Source of the DNA: a bacterium
GTDB taxonomy: Bacteria > Desulfobacterota > DSWW01
Direction: 5' to 3'
Assembly: GCA_028277985.1 (NCBI GenBank)
Contig: JANQFG010000034.1
Span: forward strand, 54,529-118,528
DNA: 64,000 nt
This document shows positions 18,818-27,573 of the stretch, one piece after another. Position 1 is the stretch's first letter. The number at the start of each line of letters is the position of its first letter. A program made the position numbers and the translations under genes. The notes beneath the pieces are model-generated. The model did no database searches. It was not told the DNA's origin and was given only the letters and a program-made list of their open reading frames with translations.

Positions 18818-20728
18818 CTATAAGCCGATCTTGTGGCGAAGGGCTTGAGTATCCGTACACCAGTTGCCCACGTTCCACCGACCGAAAGCACCGAGCCCCC
18901 CGAGCGGATCCGGGCCATAATAGACCGGAACATGAATGAGCGAGAGGCCGTCATGGGACCGGGCCCGGTCGAGGGCCGCCGTGAGCTCATCCACGCTTCG
19001 CCCCCCCTCCAGGGCAAGGACCCCCTTTACCGCCCCGGCCAGCTGAACATAGTCCACCTCGACGTCGTCCCAGGTAGCATACGCCTGATTGTACTGGGCC
19101 TCCTGAAGGCCCGAGATGGCTGCCATGCGTCGGTTGTCCAGCAGGAGAATGCACCCCCTCGATCCATGGCAGACCCCGTCGATCAAGATCTGAGGGTTCA
19201 TCATGAACGAGCCGTCCCCGGTCAGTGCAAGGCCGTAGAAGGGCTCGGAAGCCATGGCGGTGGCAAGCAGAGCCGAGACCGCAAAACCCATGTAGCTTGC
19301 ACCCGTTTCAGTGAAGGTCCTTCCAAGACGGTCGTCCTCGACCACCTGGAATCCATTCGCCTGAACGTCCCCTGCATCGAAAAAGGAAACGGCCTCGTTG
19401 GCACGGGCCCAATCTGTGGCTGTCTTGATCGCAGCCGGTTGCGTGAGAACCTCTTCCGCCCAAGCTTCGCTGTACAGGCAGGGCTTCGCGTATCTCTCTG
19501 CCTTGAAGGCCTCCCATTCTTTCCGCTTCGCCGTGCAGTCGTTGAACCATGCGGACGACCCACCGGAAGAGGGTGCGCCGCGTTCCTTCACGACCGCACG
19601 AAGCCTGCGCAGGGTGGGCGCAGCATCGCCCAGGAGCGCCACGGTCTTGCCGTAGTGGGTAACGTCGCGGACATCCGTGTTGATGTTGATCACGGCCTTC
19701 ACCTTCGGATATCCGGTCCTGGAGCAATCGGACTGGCATACGAAACGGGACCCGATCGCCACCAGCAGGTCCGCCTCCTCCATGGCATGGTTACCGCAGA
19801 TAGACCCCTTGCTCCCGCCTACAAGCATGTTCCTGGGGTGGTCATACTCGATCACGCCTGTTACAAGCGGGCTGAGCACTGCCATACCGTCCACCAGATC
19901 GAGGAATTTCAGGAGCTCGGCCCCGCAGTCCCGCGCTCCACCTCCCACCCGGACCACGATTCGCTTGGCCTTCGACAAGGCCGCTGCGGCGCTTTCGTAG
20001 GCGGCATCGTCTGCAGCCTTCCCCAGGGAGGGTGGCTCCCCGAAGGGAAGCTCATCGAGGTTGAACCTCTCCAGCAGCCTGGGCTGGGTGTTCATGGGCA
20101 GCAGAAGGTAGAAGGGTCCGCCACGATGGGGATGGTCAACTGTCACGAGGCCCCTTCGAAGGGCGGTTCCCACCGCCTCAGACGTGTGCAGTGAGTAAGC
20201 ATCTCCCATGGTTCCGAAAAGCCGCAAGAAGAGATTCTGCTCGTGCTTTGGGATCTGCTGCATGTTCGGCCCTTCGTCCTCGGTCGTCTCGTCCCCCAGG
20301 AGGTACCAGACGCCCAGACCGTCGCTCGCCGGCACGATCGAGCCGGCCAGGGCTTGCAGAGCACCGGGGCCGATAGAGGTCACGACTGCCGCCTTTTCTC
20401 CGGTCACCCATCGGAGTGCCGAAGCAGCGTGTGAAGCCTCTGTCTCGTGTCGCACGCAATACGTCTTCAGGAGTCCGGCCCCTTCGTATGCTCGAAGCAC
20501 CTCGCCCAGGTCGGTGGACCCGTGCCCAAGCACGCAGAGAAACCGGCTGACCCCCTGCCTCAGGAGCCCAAGCACGATCGCCTCCGACAGGGTTATGTCC
20601 TGGAAGCGCGTCAGGGCCCCGGATCCGAGGGCCTGATCGAGGCCCCCTGCTTTCGCGATGCTCCCGGCCCTTTTGCTGCGTTCGGAAACGACCGCCTGTT
20701 GATCGATCTGCCTGGAGTCTTCACCCAT
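18818..20728 (-). CDS. ThDP-dependent enzyme, IolD/acetolactate-synthase-like
   Basis: The 636-residue protein has the three-domain ThDP layout: an N-terminal Pyr domain with the cofactor-activating Glu in RHETEASHAAS, a central domain with ADLLVAIGSRFV, and a C-terminal PP domain with LTGDGSFMMNPQ followed by LLLDNRRMA. VVTSIGPGALQALAG and the length of about 640 residues resemble IolD (trihydroxycyclohexanedione hydrolase) more than acetolactate synthase. ATG at 20728 follows GGGAGAGA; a longer start is possible but lacks a ribosome site. With the dehydrogenase and Gfo/Idh genes nearby it may cleave a cyclic or linear diketone. The exact substrate is unknown. Confidence 0.85.
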   Translation of the reverse strand: MGEDSRQIDQQAVVSERSKRAGSIAKAGGLDQALGSGALTRFQDITLSEAIVLGLLRQGVSRFLCVLGHGSTDLGEVLRAYEGAGLLKTYCVRHETEASHAASALRWVTGEKAAVVTSIGPGALQALAGSIVPASDGLGVWYLLGDETTEDEGPNMQQIPKHEQNLFLRLFGTMGDAYSLHTSEAVGTALRRGLVTVDHPHRGGPFYLLLPMNTQPRLLERFNLDELPFGEPPSLGKAADDAAYESAAAALSKAKRIVVRVGGGARDCGAELLKFLDLVDGMAVLSPLVTGVIEYDHPRNMLVGGSKGSICGNHAMEEADLLVAIGSRFVCQSDCSRTGYPKVKAVININTDVRDVTHYGKTVALLGDAAPTLRRLRAVVKERGAPSSGGSSAWFNDCTAKRKEWEAFKAERYAKPCLYSEAWAEEVLTQPAAIKTATDWARANEAVSFFDAGDVQANGFQVVEDDRLGRTFTETGASYMGFAVSALLATAMASEPFYGLALTGDGSFMMNPQILIDGVCHGSRGCILLLDNRRMAAISGLQEAQYNQAYATWDDVEVDYVQLAGAVKGVLALEGGRSVDELTAALDRARSHDGLSLIHVPVYYGPDPLGGLGAFGRWNVGNWCTDTQALRHKIGL

Positions 20729-20923
20729 ATTCTCTCTCCCCACAGTGGGACGCACCAACGGGCCCGATGCTATCAGATCTGGTGGCAAATCGAAATCGGG
20801 CCGGGCCGGTCTGCTCCGGGTCTCTGTACCGATAGAAATACCGATGGGCGGCCATCCAGCGAGGCAACAACTCTTCGAGAAAGGCCCGGGACCTACCAGA
20901 AGGCAGGCTTAGGGAAATAGCGA

Positions 20924-20954
20924 TTGTCCACCAACCGCTTTGAAATCCTATATT
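20924..20954 (+). promoter_or_regulatory. Weak promoter in the 20729-21118 gap
   Basis: TTGTCC (20924-20929), 19 bases and TATATT (20949-20954, in an AT-rich run) could drive the ferritin-like and deacetylase genes. Further on CCCTATCGTTAGGG (21078-21091) is a small hairpin. No gene is seen in this 390-base gap. Confidence 0.35.
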
Positions 20955-21118
20955 ATATAAAGGGGTAGATGTGATGCCGACGGCACGAGATTCGACGATC
21001 GGGCCCCGGAACGAGAAGCCCGGACGGTACATCCAAGAGGGGACAAGCCGTACCCCCTCGACAGTCGCACACCTTTGCCCTATCGTTAGGGATACCGGGC
21101 GGACAAGGGAGGTTGGGC

Positions 21119-21592
21119 ATGCCTCAGAACAAGAACGGACGGGAGGAGATCGACGGGTTGGTTCGCATCGAGGAGACGCTTTCCGAGATGTACCGACTGT
21201 TCGCCCAGAGGTTCCATGCCCATCAAGAGATGTGGTCCGGCATGGCCGAGGAAGAGAGGGGCCATGCCCGGTGGATCAGGGACTTGTACGGAAAGGTGGA
21301 AGAGGGGTCCGTCCGTCTGGGCGAAGACCACTACCGGGCCGAAGGGATACAGTATTTCCTCGACTATGCAGCGGCGCGTCTCGAGGAGGCTCGGGGGGAC
21401 AACCTTTCATCTGCCCATGCACTGGACATGGCCCTCGACCTGGAGAGCGGGTTGCTGGAGCGTAAGTTCTTCGAGATCTTCGAGGCGGACTCAGAAGAGC
21501 TGAAGCGCGCCTTCGAGGACATGGAGAAGCAGATTCAGGCCCACACGGAAAGGATCCGCAAGGCACTAGCGAAAGGAAAGGAGGCCCTGTGA
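21119..21592 (+). CDS. Ferritin-like (rubrerythrin-fold) protein
   Basis: The 157-residue all-helical protein has Glu/His pairs typical of ferritin-like diiron helices: EETLSEMYRLFAQRF near residue 17 and EEERGHARWIRDL near residue 45, and another Glu-rich helix (DLESGLLERKFFEIF). The ExxH pair in EERGHA is visible; complete ligation of two irons cannot be confirmed. No rubredoxin domain is present. ATG at 21119 has GGGAGG 7 bases before it. The last codons overlap the GTG start of the deacetylase-family gene, so the two are translationally coupled. Confidence 0.72.
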   Translation: MPQNKNGREEIDGLVRIEETLSEMYRLFAQRFHAHQEMWSGMAEEERGHARWIRDLYGKVEEGSVRLGEDHYRAEGIQYFLDYAAARLEEARGDNLSSAHALDMALDLESGLLERKFFEIFEADSEELKRAFEDMEKQIQAHTERIRKALAKGKEAL

Positions 21593-22704
21593 GGACCGCT
21601 TTTCTCTACACGGAAAACTACTTTGCCTACGACTACGGGCAGAGCCACCCCATGAAGATCGAACGGCTGAGGCTCACCCATGATCTCTGCAAGGCATACG
21701 GGATCCTCGATTTGCCGGAGGCAGAACTGATCGAATCGAAGCCGGCAACCGAGTCCGAGATCCTGCGATTTCACGGGGCCGATTACGTTGACGCACTGAA
21801 AAAGGGCAGCCGCGGCGAAACCGAATGGGACTTTGCCCATGGCCTCGGCCCGGGCGACAACCCCGTGTTCCCGGGCCTGTGGGAGTGGTCCCTGCTTTCG
21901 ACGGGCGCCACCCTGCAAGGGGCGCACAGGATCTCCGAGGGAAAGGCGCGTGTCGTGTTCAACATCGCCGGAGGGCTGCATCACGCGGGCGCGAACCGGG
22001 CATCCGGCTTCTGCTACGTGAACGACCCGGTTCTTGCGATCCTGCACTTCGTAGAACAGGGAAAGCGGGCGCTCTATCTCGACATCGACGCCCACCACGG
22101 GGACGGCGTCCAGTGGGCTTTCTACGACGACCCGCGCGTCCTGACGGTCTCGTTCCACCAGGACGGCCGCACCCTGTTTCCGGGCACGGGCGGCCTTGCC
22201 GAAACCGGCAAAGGGGACGGCACCTGCTATGCCGTGAACGTACCCATGCTCCCCGGCACGGATGACCACGTCTTCTGGAACGGGTTCGAATCCGTGATGC
22301 CCCCCTTGATGGAGGCCTTCCGGCCGGACGTCGTGGTCGCCCAGCTGGGTGTAGACTCGTTGCTGGAAGATCCCCTGGCAGCACTCGAGCTCACGACCCA
22401 CGGGTTCACCAGGGCCGTTTCGTTTCTAACCGAAGAGGCCCCTGCACTGCTGGCGCTTGGCGGGGGGGGATATAACCCGGGGAACGTGGCTCGGGCCTGG
22501 ACCCTCGCCTGGGCAGCCATGAATGGGGTGGAGCCGGCAGATGAATTGCCCGACGAAATGAAAGGGCCTCTTGCGGCTCAGGGAGCGACCGGGACCAGGC
22601 TCCGCGATGAAGAGCACGCCGGCACAAACCGAGACACCTGCCTCGAGTACATGCGCAGAAGCGTCGGCTATTTAGAGGAACACGTCTTCCCCAAAATCCT
22701 CTGA
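21589..22704 (+). CDS. Histone-deacetylase-family (AcuC/acetylpolyamine-type) hydrolase
   Basis: The 371-residue zinc hydrolase has the complete HDAC site: GGLHHAGANRASGFCYVND (His-His pair), DIDAHHGDGV (Asp and His zinc ligands), LGVDSLLEDPL (third Asp ligand) and LGGGGYNPGN (transition-state Tyr). The bacterial family removes acetyl or other acyl groups from proteins, polyamines or small molecules. The start is GTG at 21589 and overlaps the stop of the ferritin-like gene, giving a two-gene operon. A target cannot be read from sequence; AcuC-like acetyl-CoA-synthetase deacetylation is one possibility. Confidence 0.9.
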   Translation: MRTAFLYTENYFAYDYGQSHPMKIERLRLTHDLCKAYGILDLPEAELIESKPATESEILRFHGADYVDALKKGSRGETEWDFAHGLGPGDNPVFPGLWEWSLLSTGATLQGAHRISEGKARVVFNIAGGLHHAGANRASGFCYVNDPVLAILHFVEQGKRALYLDIDAHHGDGVQWAFYDDPRVLTVSFHQDGRTLFPGTGGLAETGKGDGTCYAVNVPMLPGTDDHVFWNGFESVMPPLMEAFRPDVVVAQLGVDSLLEDPLAALELTTHGFTRAVSFLTEEAPALLALGGGGYNPGNVARAWTLAWAAMNGVEPADELPDEMKGPLAAQGATGTRLRDEEHAGTNRDTCLEYMRRSVGYLEEHVFPKIL

Positions 22705-22741
22705 GCCATGGAAAGAAGCAAGGGTTCACGAGTGGGGGGTA

Positions 22742-23662
22742 TCAGGATCCGGAAAGCCGGTACTTTCCATCCTCTTCCTGCACGACTCCGTCATTCTTCA
22801 ACTTCTTTAGGTGGCTGGCCAGGACGGCCGCACCGGGAAACATGAACTGGGCCGGGCTGCGGAACAGGTCCGGAAGCAGATCGGTGAAGGTCTTGGGTGG
22901 GCCGTCGAGTCCCTTGAGAAGCCTCTCCTCGCGCCGCCTCACCTTGCCGGCAGCATCTTCGATCACCTCACGGGTATTCTCGATGAGATCCCCGTGGGAG
23001 GGAATGATCAGCTCGACATCGAGGGCCAGATACTTCTCCATGCTCGCGAGATAGCCCTCCGCCCCACCCGAGCTCGGCGTGTAGAAAGGCACTTCCATGC
23101 CGACCATGTCCCCGACGAAAAGGATCTTCTCCTTCGGCTCGTAAAGAGAGATGTGGCCCGGGTGGTGTCCGGGCGTGTGGATCACATCAAAGGTGTACGC
23201 GCCGCAGGTCAATGTGTCCCCCTCGAGTACGATCCTGTCCGGTTGGGTCTCGGAAATCGGACACAGGGCCGCGTAGAACTCCAGAATGTCGAAGCGCTCT
23301 CCGGGGAAGTGCTCGGCCACGAGGTCGCAGTCGAAGGCCCGGAGCAGCAGCGTGTTGTCCTTCATATAGGGGGCATCCACCTCGTGGTCCACCACGGTCA
23401 AACCGGGGATCCGGTCGCGGAAATAGCCGATCGCGCCCATGTGGTCCGCGTGAGTGTGGGAGATGATCGCGGTGTGAACCTCCGAGACGTCCAACCCCTC
23501 CTGCTCGAAGAGGGCGAGGGTCTGGTTGATGTTTTCCTCACCGCCCCCTCCTACCTCCAGGCAGATCAGGCCTTGCTCATCGCGGATCACCACCAGGCTC
23601 GACGAATCCACGATCCCCTTCTTCTCGACTTGCAGGAAGTATATGCCTTTTCTAAGCTCCAT
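22742..23662 (-). CDS. MBL-fold metallo-hydrolase
   Basis: The 306-residue protein shows the metallo-beta-lactamase motif HTHADHMG (HxHxDH), followed by HTPGHHPGH, LFVGDMVGM and IIPSHGD, so all metal ligands appear present. A C-terminal helical part resembles the winged-helix tail of glyoxalase-II-like or RNase-Z-independent hydrolases. ATG at 23662 with AGGAAG upstream is chosen; the longer frame crosses the promoter. Hydrolysis of thioesters or lactones is possible. It is divergent from the first MMPL gene. Confidence 0.85.
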   Translation of the reverse strand: MELRKGIYFLQVEKKGIVDSSSLVVIRDEQGLICLEVGGGGEENINQTLALFEQEGLDVSEVHTAIISHTHADHMGAIGYFRDRIPGLTVVDHEVDAPYMKDNTLLLRAFDCDLVAEHFPGERFDILEFYAALCPISETQPDRIVLEGDTLTCGAYTFDVIHTPGHHPGHISLYEPKEKILFVGDMVGMEVPFYTPSSGGAEGYLASMEKYLALDVELIIPSHGDLIENTREVIEDAAGKVRRREERLLKGLDGPPKTFTDLLPDLFRSPAQFMFPGAAVLASHLKKLKNDGVVQEEDGKYRLSGS

Positions 23663-23703
23663 GGTCTGCTTCCTCGTATGCGTTCCGGATGATGAGAGTA
23701 GAA

Positions 23704-23733
23704 AGCATAGAGGAAGGGATCCTTCCGGGTCAA
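23704..23733 (-). promoter_or_regulatory. Sigma-70-type promoter of the MBL gene
   Basis: On the minus strand TTGACC (23733-23728), 18 bases and TATGCT (23709-23704) stand 41 bases before the ATG. On the plus strand TTGACA (23747-23752) with a poor -10 may serve the first MMPL gene. Confidence 0.5.
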
Positions 23734-23818
23734 CCGAGGTTTTCGCTTGACAGGGGCCGGGAGGTTCCTGCACATTGCACGGATCGCAAATCGACAACCC
23801 AACGGAGAACGGTGCTCC

Positions 23819-26701
23819 ATGAACATCGACGCCATGATGCAGTCCCTGAGCCGGTGGATCCTGAAATACAGATGGGCTCTGCTGGCCCTCATCGTCCTGT
23901 TGACTGCGGCATTCGGATACGCCACGAAAGACCTGGTCGTAGACAACGACTTTGACAACTGGCTGCCCGAGAATGACCGGGTGTCCGAACTCTACCGCAT
24001 GGCGGACAAGCAGTTCTCATCCAACGCCCTGGTTTTTGTGGTTCTCGATTGTACGGAGAAAGGAGTCTTCCACCCTGAGTCTCTTCGTCTCGTCCAGAGG
24101 CTGACCGATGCTCTGGAAGGGATCGAGGAGCTGTTCAACGTATCCAGCCTCACGAATATCATCGACATCCGGAAGACAGAGTTCGGAGTCGAGGTGGGCG
24201 ACCTGATCCCGGAAATCCCGGAATCCAGGGCCGAACTGGATACATTGAAGGAGTATGTGCTCTCCAAGGAATTGTACGTCGATTCCCTGATCTCGAAAGA
24301 TACGGCCTACACGGTCATCGTCTCGAACATCGACGGAGAATCCGATGAGGTGACAGCCGCCTCCAGGGTCATCGGAACCGTTGAAGAGCTGGCCGGGGAC
24401 CATCCGTACTATTTCGGCGGAGAGGCGGTGCTGCACCTGTATGCCGACAAATACATGAACGAGGACCTTTCCACCCTGACCCCGTTGATGCTCCTCGTCA
24501 TGGTCGCCATTCTCGCCCTGAGCTTTCGGAGGTTCTGGGGCGTTGTGCTCCCCCTGGCGCTGGTCGTTCTCGGCATCCTCTGGACCTTCGGGCTCCAGGC
24601 CCTGGTCGGAATCTCGGCCACCGTATTCACGCCCGCAGTCATCGTGCTCCTGATCGCCATGGGGGCTGACTACTCGGTACATATATACAACCACTACCTG
24701 CGCCGGGGAGACATCCGGGTCTCGACAGCCCAGATCACGCTGCCCGTCGTCATGAGCGCGGTAACCACCATCGCGGGGCTTCTGACCTTTGGGTTCACCC
24801 GAATCGACCTGCTGCGGTTCTTCGGCCTTGTCCTAGCGCTAGGGCTGGGGTCTGCGTGTCTGCTTTCCGTGTTTCTGCTCCCGGTCCTCATCCGCCTGGT
24901 CAAAGCCAAGCCCGACACGATCGATCAAGGGCAGAACAGAAGAGGGCAGATGCTGTCCGAGTTCCTGATCTTGATGGGCGCGTGGGTCCATCGCCACGCA
25001 AAGGCAACGATGGCCGTTGCCCTCGTCGGGCTGATCGTGATGATCATCGGCATTTCTCGCATCACTACGAATGTTGACTATGCCGAGCTCATGCCCGAGG
25101 ACTCACCGCCCCGGCTCGGGCTAAACGCTCTCAGAGACCACTTCAGCGGCGCGTATCCGCTCACCCTCTACTTTCGCGGGGACATGGAAGACCCGGCTCT
25201 GATGCAGATGCAGGACTATCTCGAGAACTACATGCGCTCATACGAGCTGATCTCCGGGTTCACCTCGATCAACGGGTTGATCGCAGAGGAGAACTGGCTG
25301 ATGAACGGCGTCTTTGCCGTTCCGGAGACAAGGGAGGGGATCGCCAACCTCTGGCTCCTGCTCGAGGGGGAAGAGCTGCTCAGGACGTTTGTGGACTCGG
25401 ATCGGCGCCAGAGCCTGGTCACCGCCCTGGTCAACAGGCACGAGTCGGACGTGATGTGGGGCCTTTCAAGACAGGTCTGGGATTATCTCGACGGAAATGT
25501 CTCGGATCAAGTTGTCGAGATCGACCCGGTCGGGTTGTCTCCGAAGGGACGCAAAGCGCTGCAGGGCCTGCAATTGAGCGAGGCAGCCCGCCAGATGGCT
25601 TGGCTGGCCAAGAGCTACGACAAGAGACGAATGTACGACGAGAAGCTCTTCCTTCGAGGCCTCGAGGAGCGTTTCCCCGAAATCGACCGGAACCTCGACC
25701 TCGGCCCGGTCTGGCAAACGAGCCGAGCCTACCTCGAGGAAGAGACCGTCGAGATCCTGCCGCCGGAGTTGATCGACCGTTTGATGGCCCTGTTGAAAGA
25801 GGGCCGACAGGAGCTGAACAATCCCGGGCTGGTGGAACGACTTAGCGAGGTCGTAGCGGAAAGCAAGGTCATGGACGCCGAGGACGCGGCATCCACGGCC
25901 GAAGGGCTGGTCAGGAGGACCGCATCCGCCCTTCGAATCGAGCGGGCCTCGACGCTTCGGGCCTCCCTGACCTCTCTCATCCCTGCCGAGCTTTCGGAGC
26001 ACAAGGATTTTCGGAAGCGGGTCGAGGGGGTCTTGTGGAGGCTCTGGGCAGAACGGCCTGTGTTCTTCAGCTCCCGGATCGAGTCGGTGTCCGAGATCGA
26101 CCGGGCGGCCGTGGTTTCGAAACCCATCCGGGTCGACCAGACCGGCATGGCGGATTTGATTCGGCGCTTTGACGACCTGATCTACATCAGCCAGTTCCAG
26201 AGCCTGATCCTGGCGTCCTTGATCGTGCTGGTCCTGGTGTCGCTGACTCAGCGCTCCCTGAAGAGAGGGCTGATCTCGCTGGCCAGTGTTCTCGTTCCCA
26301 TGGTGTTCATCATGGGCCTCATGGGCTGGACCGGGATTCCGCTCGATTTTGGAACCGCCCTTTTCGGCGCGCTGATCATCGGACTCGGCGTGGACGGATC
26401 CATCCATTTCCTGCACCACTACCACGACCTCCAGGGCAGGGGTATTCGGGGCCGGGAAGCCCTGAAAAGGACCATGGGGCACGTGGGCAAGGCGATCGTG
26501 ACGGCCAACGCCACTACCTGCTGTGGGTTCGTCGTGCTCATGTTCTCGAACATGGCCATGCTCAGGAACTTCGCGATCGTCAACGCCCTGGCGATCGCCC
26601 TGGTGACCTTTTCCCTGCTGACCTTCATGCCCGCGCTGGTCACCCTTTTCGAAACCAGGGATCAGGAATCCGTGGGCACGATTCCGGCGGCCTCGAACTG
26701 A
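23819..26701 (+). CDS. MMPL/RND-family transporter, paralogue 1
   Basis: The 960-residue protein has the RND layout: N-terminal helix, a periplasmic domain (about residues 40-210), six helices with proton-relay motif GADYSVHIYNH near residue 282, a second periplasmic domain of more than 400 residues, and a second helix set with GLGVDGSIHFLHHYH near residue 855. The N-terminal DNWLPENDRVSELYRM and NVSSLTNIIDIRKTEF signatures are shared with the other two paralogues. Such MMPL proteins, including HpnN, move lipids or hydrophobic compounds. The start ATG is preceded by GGAG at about 11 bases. It heads the locus before the TetR gene. Confidence 0.88.
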   Translation: MNIDAMMQSLSRWILKYRWALLALIVLLTAAFGYATKDLVVDNDFDNWLPENDRVSELYRMADKQFSSNALVFVVLDCTEKGVFHPESLRLVQRLTDALEGIEELFNVSSLTNIIDIRKTEFGVEVGDLIPEIPESRAELDTLKEYVLSKELYVDSLISKDTAYTVIVSNIDGESDEVTAASRVIGTVEELAGDHPYYFGGEAVLHLYADKYMNEDLSTLTPLMLLVMVAILALSFRRFWGVVLPLALVVLGILWTFGLQALVGISATVFTPAVIVLLIAMGADYSVHIYNHYLRRGDIRVSTAQITLPVVMSAVTTIAGLLTFGFTRIDLLRFFGLVLALGLGSACLLSVFLLPVLIRLVKAKPDTIDQGQNRRGQMLSEFLILMGAWVHRHAKATMAVALVGLIVMIIGISRITTNVDYAELMPEDSPPRLGLNALRDHFSGAYPLTLYFRGDMEDPALMQMQDYLENYMRSYELISGFTSINGLIAEENWLMNGVFAVPETREGIANLWLLLEGEELLRTFVDSDRRQSLVTALVNRHESDVMWGLSRQVWDYLDGNVSDQVVEIDPVGLSPKGRKALQGLQLSEAARQMAWLAKSYDKRRMYDEKLFLRGLEERFPEIDRNLDLGPVWQTSRAYLEEETVEILPPELIDRLMALLKEGRQELNNPGLVERLSEVVAESKVMDAEDAASTAEGLVRRTASALRIERASTLRASLTSLIPAELSEHKDFRKRVEGVLWRLWAERPVFFSSRIESVSEIDRAAVVSKPIRVDQTGMADLIRRFDDLIYISQFQSLILASLIVLVLVSLTQRSLKRGLISLASVLVPMVFIMGLMGWTGIPLDFGTALFGALIIGLGVDGSIHFLHHYHDLQGRGIRGREALKRTMGHVGKAIVTANATTCCGFVVLMFSNMAMLRNFAIVNALAIALVTFSLLTFMPALVTLFETRDQESVGTIPAASN

Positions 26702-26729
26702 CGACTCCGGAGAATCCTGCGGATTCCCC

Positions 26730-26775
26730 TTGACAGGAAGATCCATCCACCCTAGAATTGTACTGAACGGTCAGT
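26730..26775 (+). promoter_or_regulatory. TetR gene promoter with palindromic operator
   Basis: TTGACA (26730-26735), 17 bases, TAGAAT (26753-26758) is a near-consensus promoter. Just past the -10 lies the palindrome ACTGA-ACGG-TCAGT (26762-26775), a typical TetR-type box placed to block initiation, so autorepression is likely. Confidence 0.75.
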
Positions 26776-26817
26776 TTAATTTGTTCGCCTTCCCGTTTGG
26801 GATTCCAGGAGCGGATC

Positions 26818-27501
26818 GTGGCACGTCCAAAAGTCGCCCGCACGAAACGAGGGGAACGGACCCGGAACCACATCCTGGAGGCCACCCGGAAGCTCTTCGC
26901 CCAACCCGGCTTCCGGGGTGTTACCCTCGATCAGATCGCCGAAGAAACCGGCACCGCCAAGAGCAGCATCCTCTGGCACTTCGGTACGAAGGAGCATTTG
27001 CTTCTCGAGGTGCTGGACGGCATCATGCGCGAGCTCGAGACCAACTACCGCCAGATCTACCCGAAGAACCTGCCCTTGCGGAAGAAGCTGCAACTCCTCA
27101 TCGACGACTACGTCCGCCTCATGGAGCAGTACCCGGAACTGGGGACCGTTTTCTTTGGGATGCTCTTCGATGCGGAACTCATCAACACGATTCGCGACAG
27201 CGTACAGGGGATGTACCGGGAATACCGGGAGCTGATCCTGCACCATCTCATCGATTCGGGCGTCCCGGCCTCGGAACACCTTGCAGCGGCAATGGCCGCG
27301 TTGTTCGACGGCCTGTTCATACAATGGTATCTGGACCCACAGGGAGTCGACATGCAGAAGGTGTTGGAGTCGGTCCTCAGCGGGCTGGAGGCTCTCGCCG
27401 TCCAGGGATCAACGCAGGAGGCCGGCACCGGGAAGGAGAGGACAAAGGTGCAGAAAGCCGCAAAGACCCTGGCGGCACCTGGACGGAAGAAGGGGAGTTG
27501 A
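26818..27501 (+). CDS. TetR/AcrR-family regulator of the MMPL locus
   Basis: The 227-residue protein begins with a TetR helix-turn-helix domain (TRNHILEATRKLFAQPGF and GTAKSSILWHFGTKEHLL), followed by a ligand-binding helical domain with a Lys-rich C-terminal extension of about 35 residues. GTG at 26818 is favoured because AGGAG precedes it by 7 bases. It has its own strong promoter and operator, and is flanked by two MMPL transporters, so it probably senses a transported lipid-like ligand. Confidence 0.9.
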   Translation: MARPKVARTKRGERTRNHILEATRKLFAQPGFRGVTLDQIAEETGTAKSSILWHFGTKEHLLLEVLDGIMRELETNYRQIYPKNLPLRKKLQLLIDDYVRLMEQYPELGTVFFGMLFDAELINTIRDSVQGMYREYRELILHHLIDSGVPASEHLAAAMAALFDGLFIQWYLDPQGVDMQKVLESVLSGLEALAVQGSTQEAGTGKERTKVQKAAKTLAAPGRKKGS

Positions 27502-27513
27502 GGTAAACTTGCG

Positions 27514-27540
27514 GGCTTTTGTTGAAAGCCGGTTTTCGGC
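27514..27540 (+). terminator. Hairpins between TetR gene and second MMPL gene
   Basis: GGCTTT-TGTTG-AAAGCC (27514-27530) overlaps GCCGGTTTTCGGC (27528-27540), two mutually exclusive short stems. There is only a short T run, so this may be a weak terminator or a translational control site for the MMPL gene starting 34 bases later. Confidence 0.35.
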
Positions 27541-27573
27541 AGCGACATGACACGATAGCGGAAACGGTACGCC

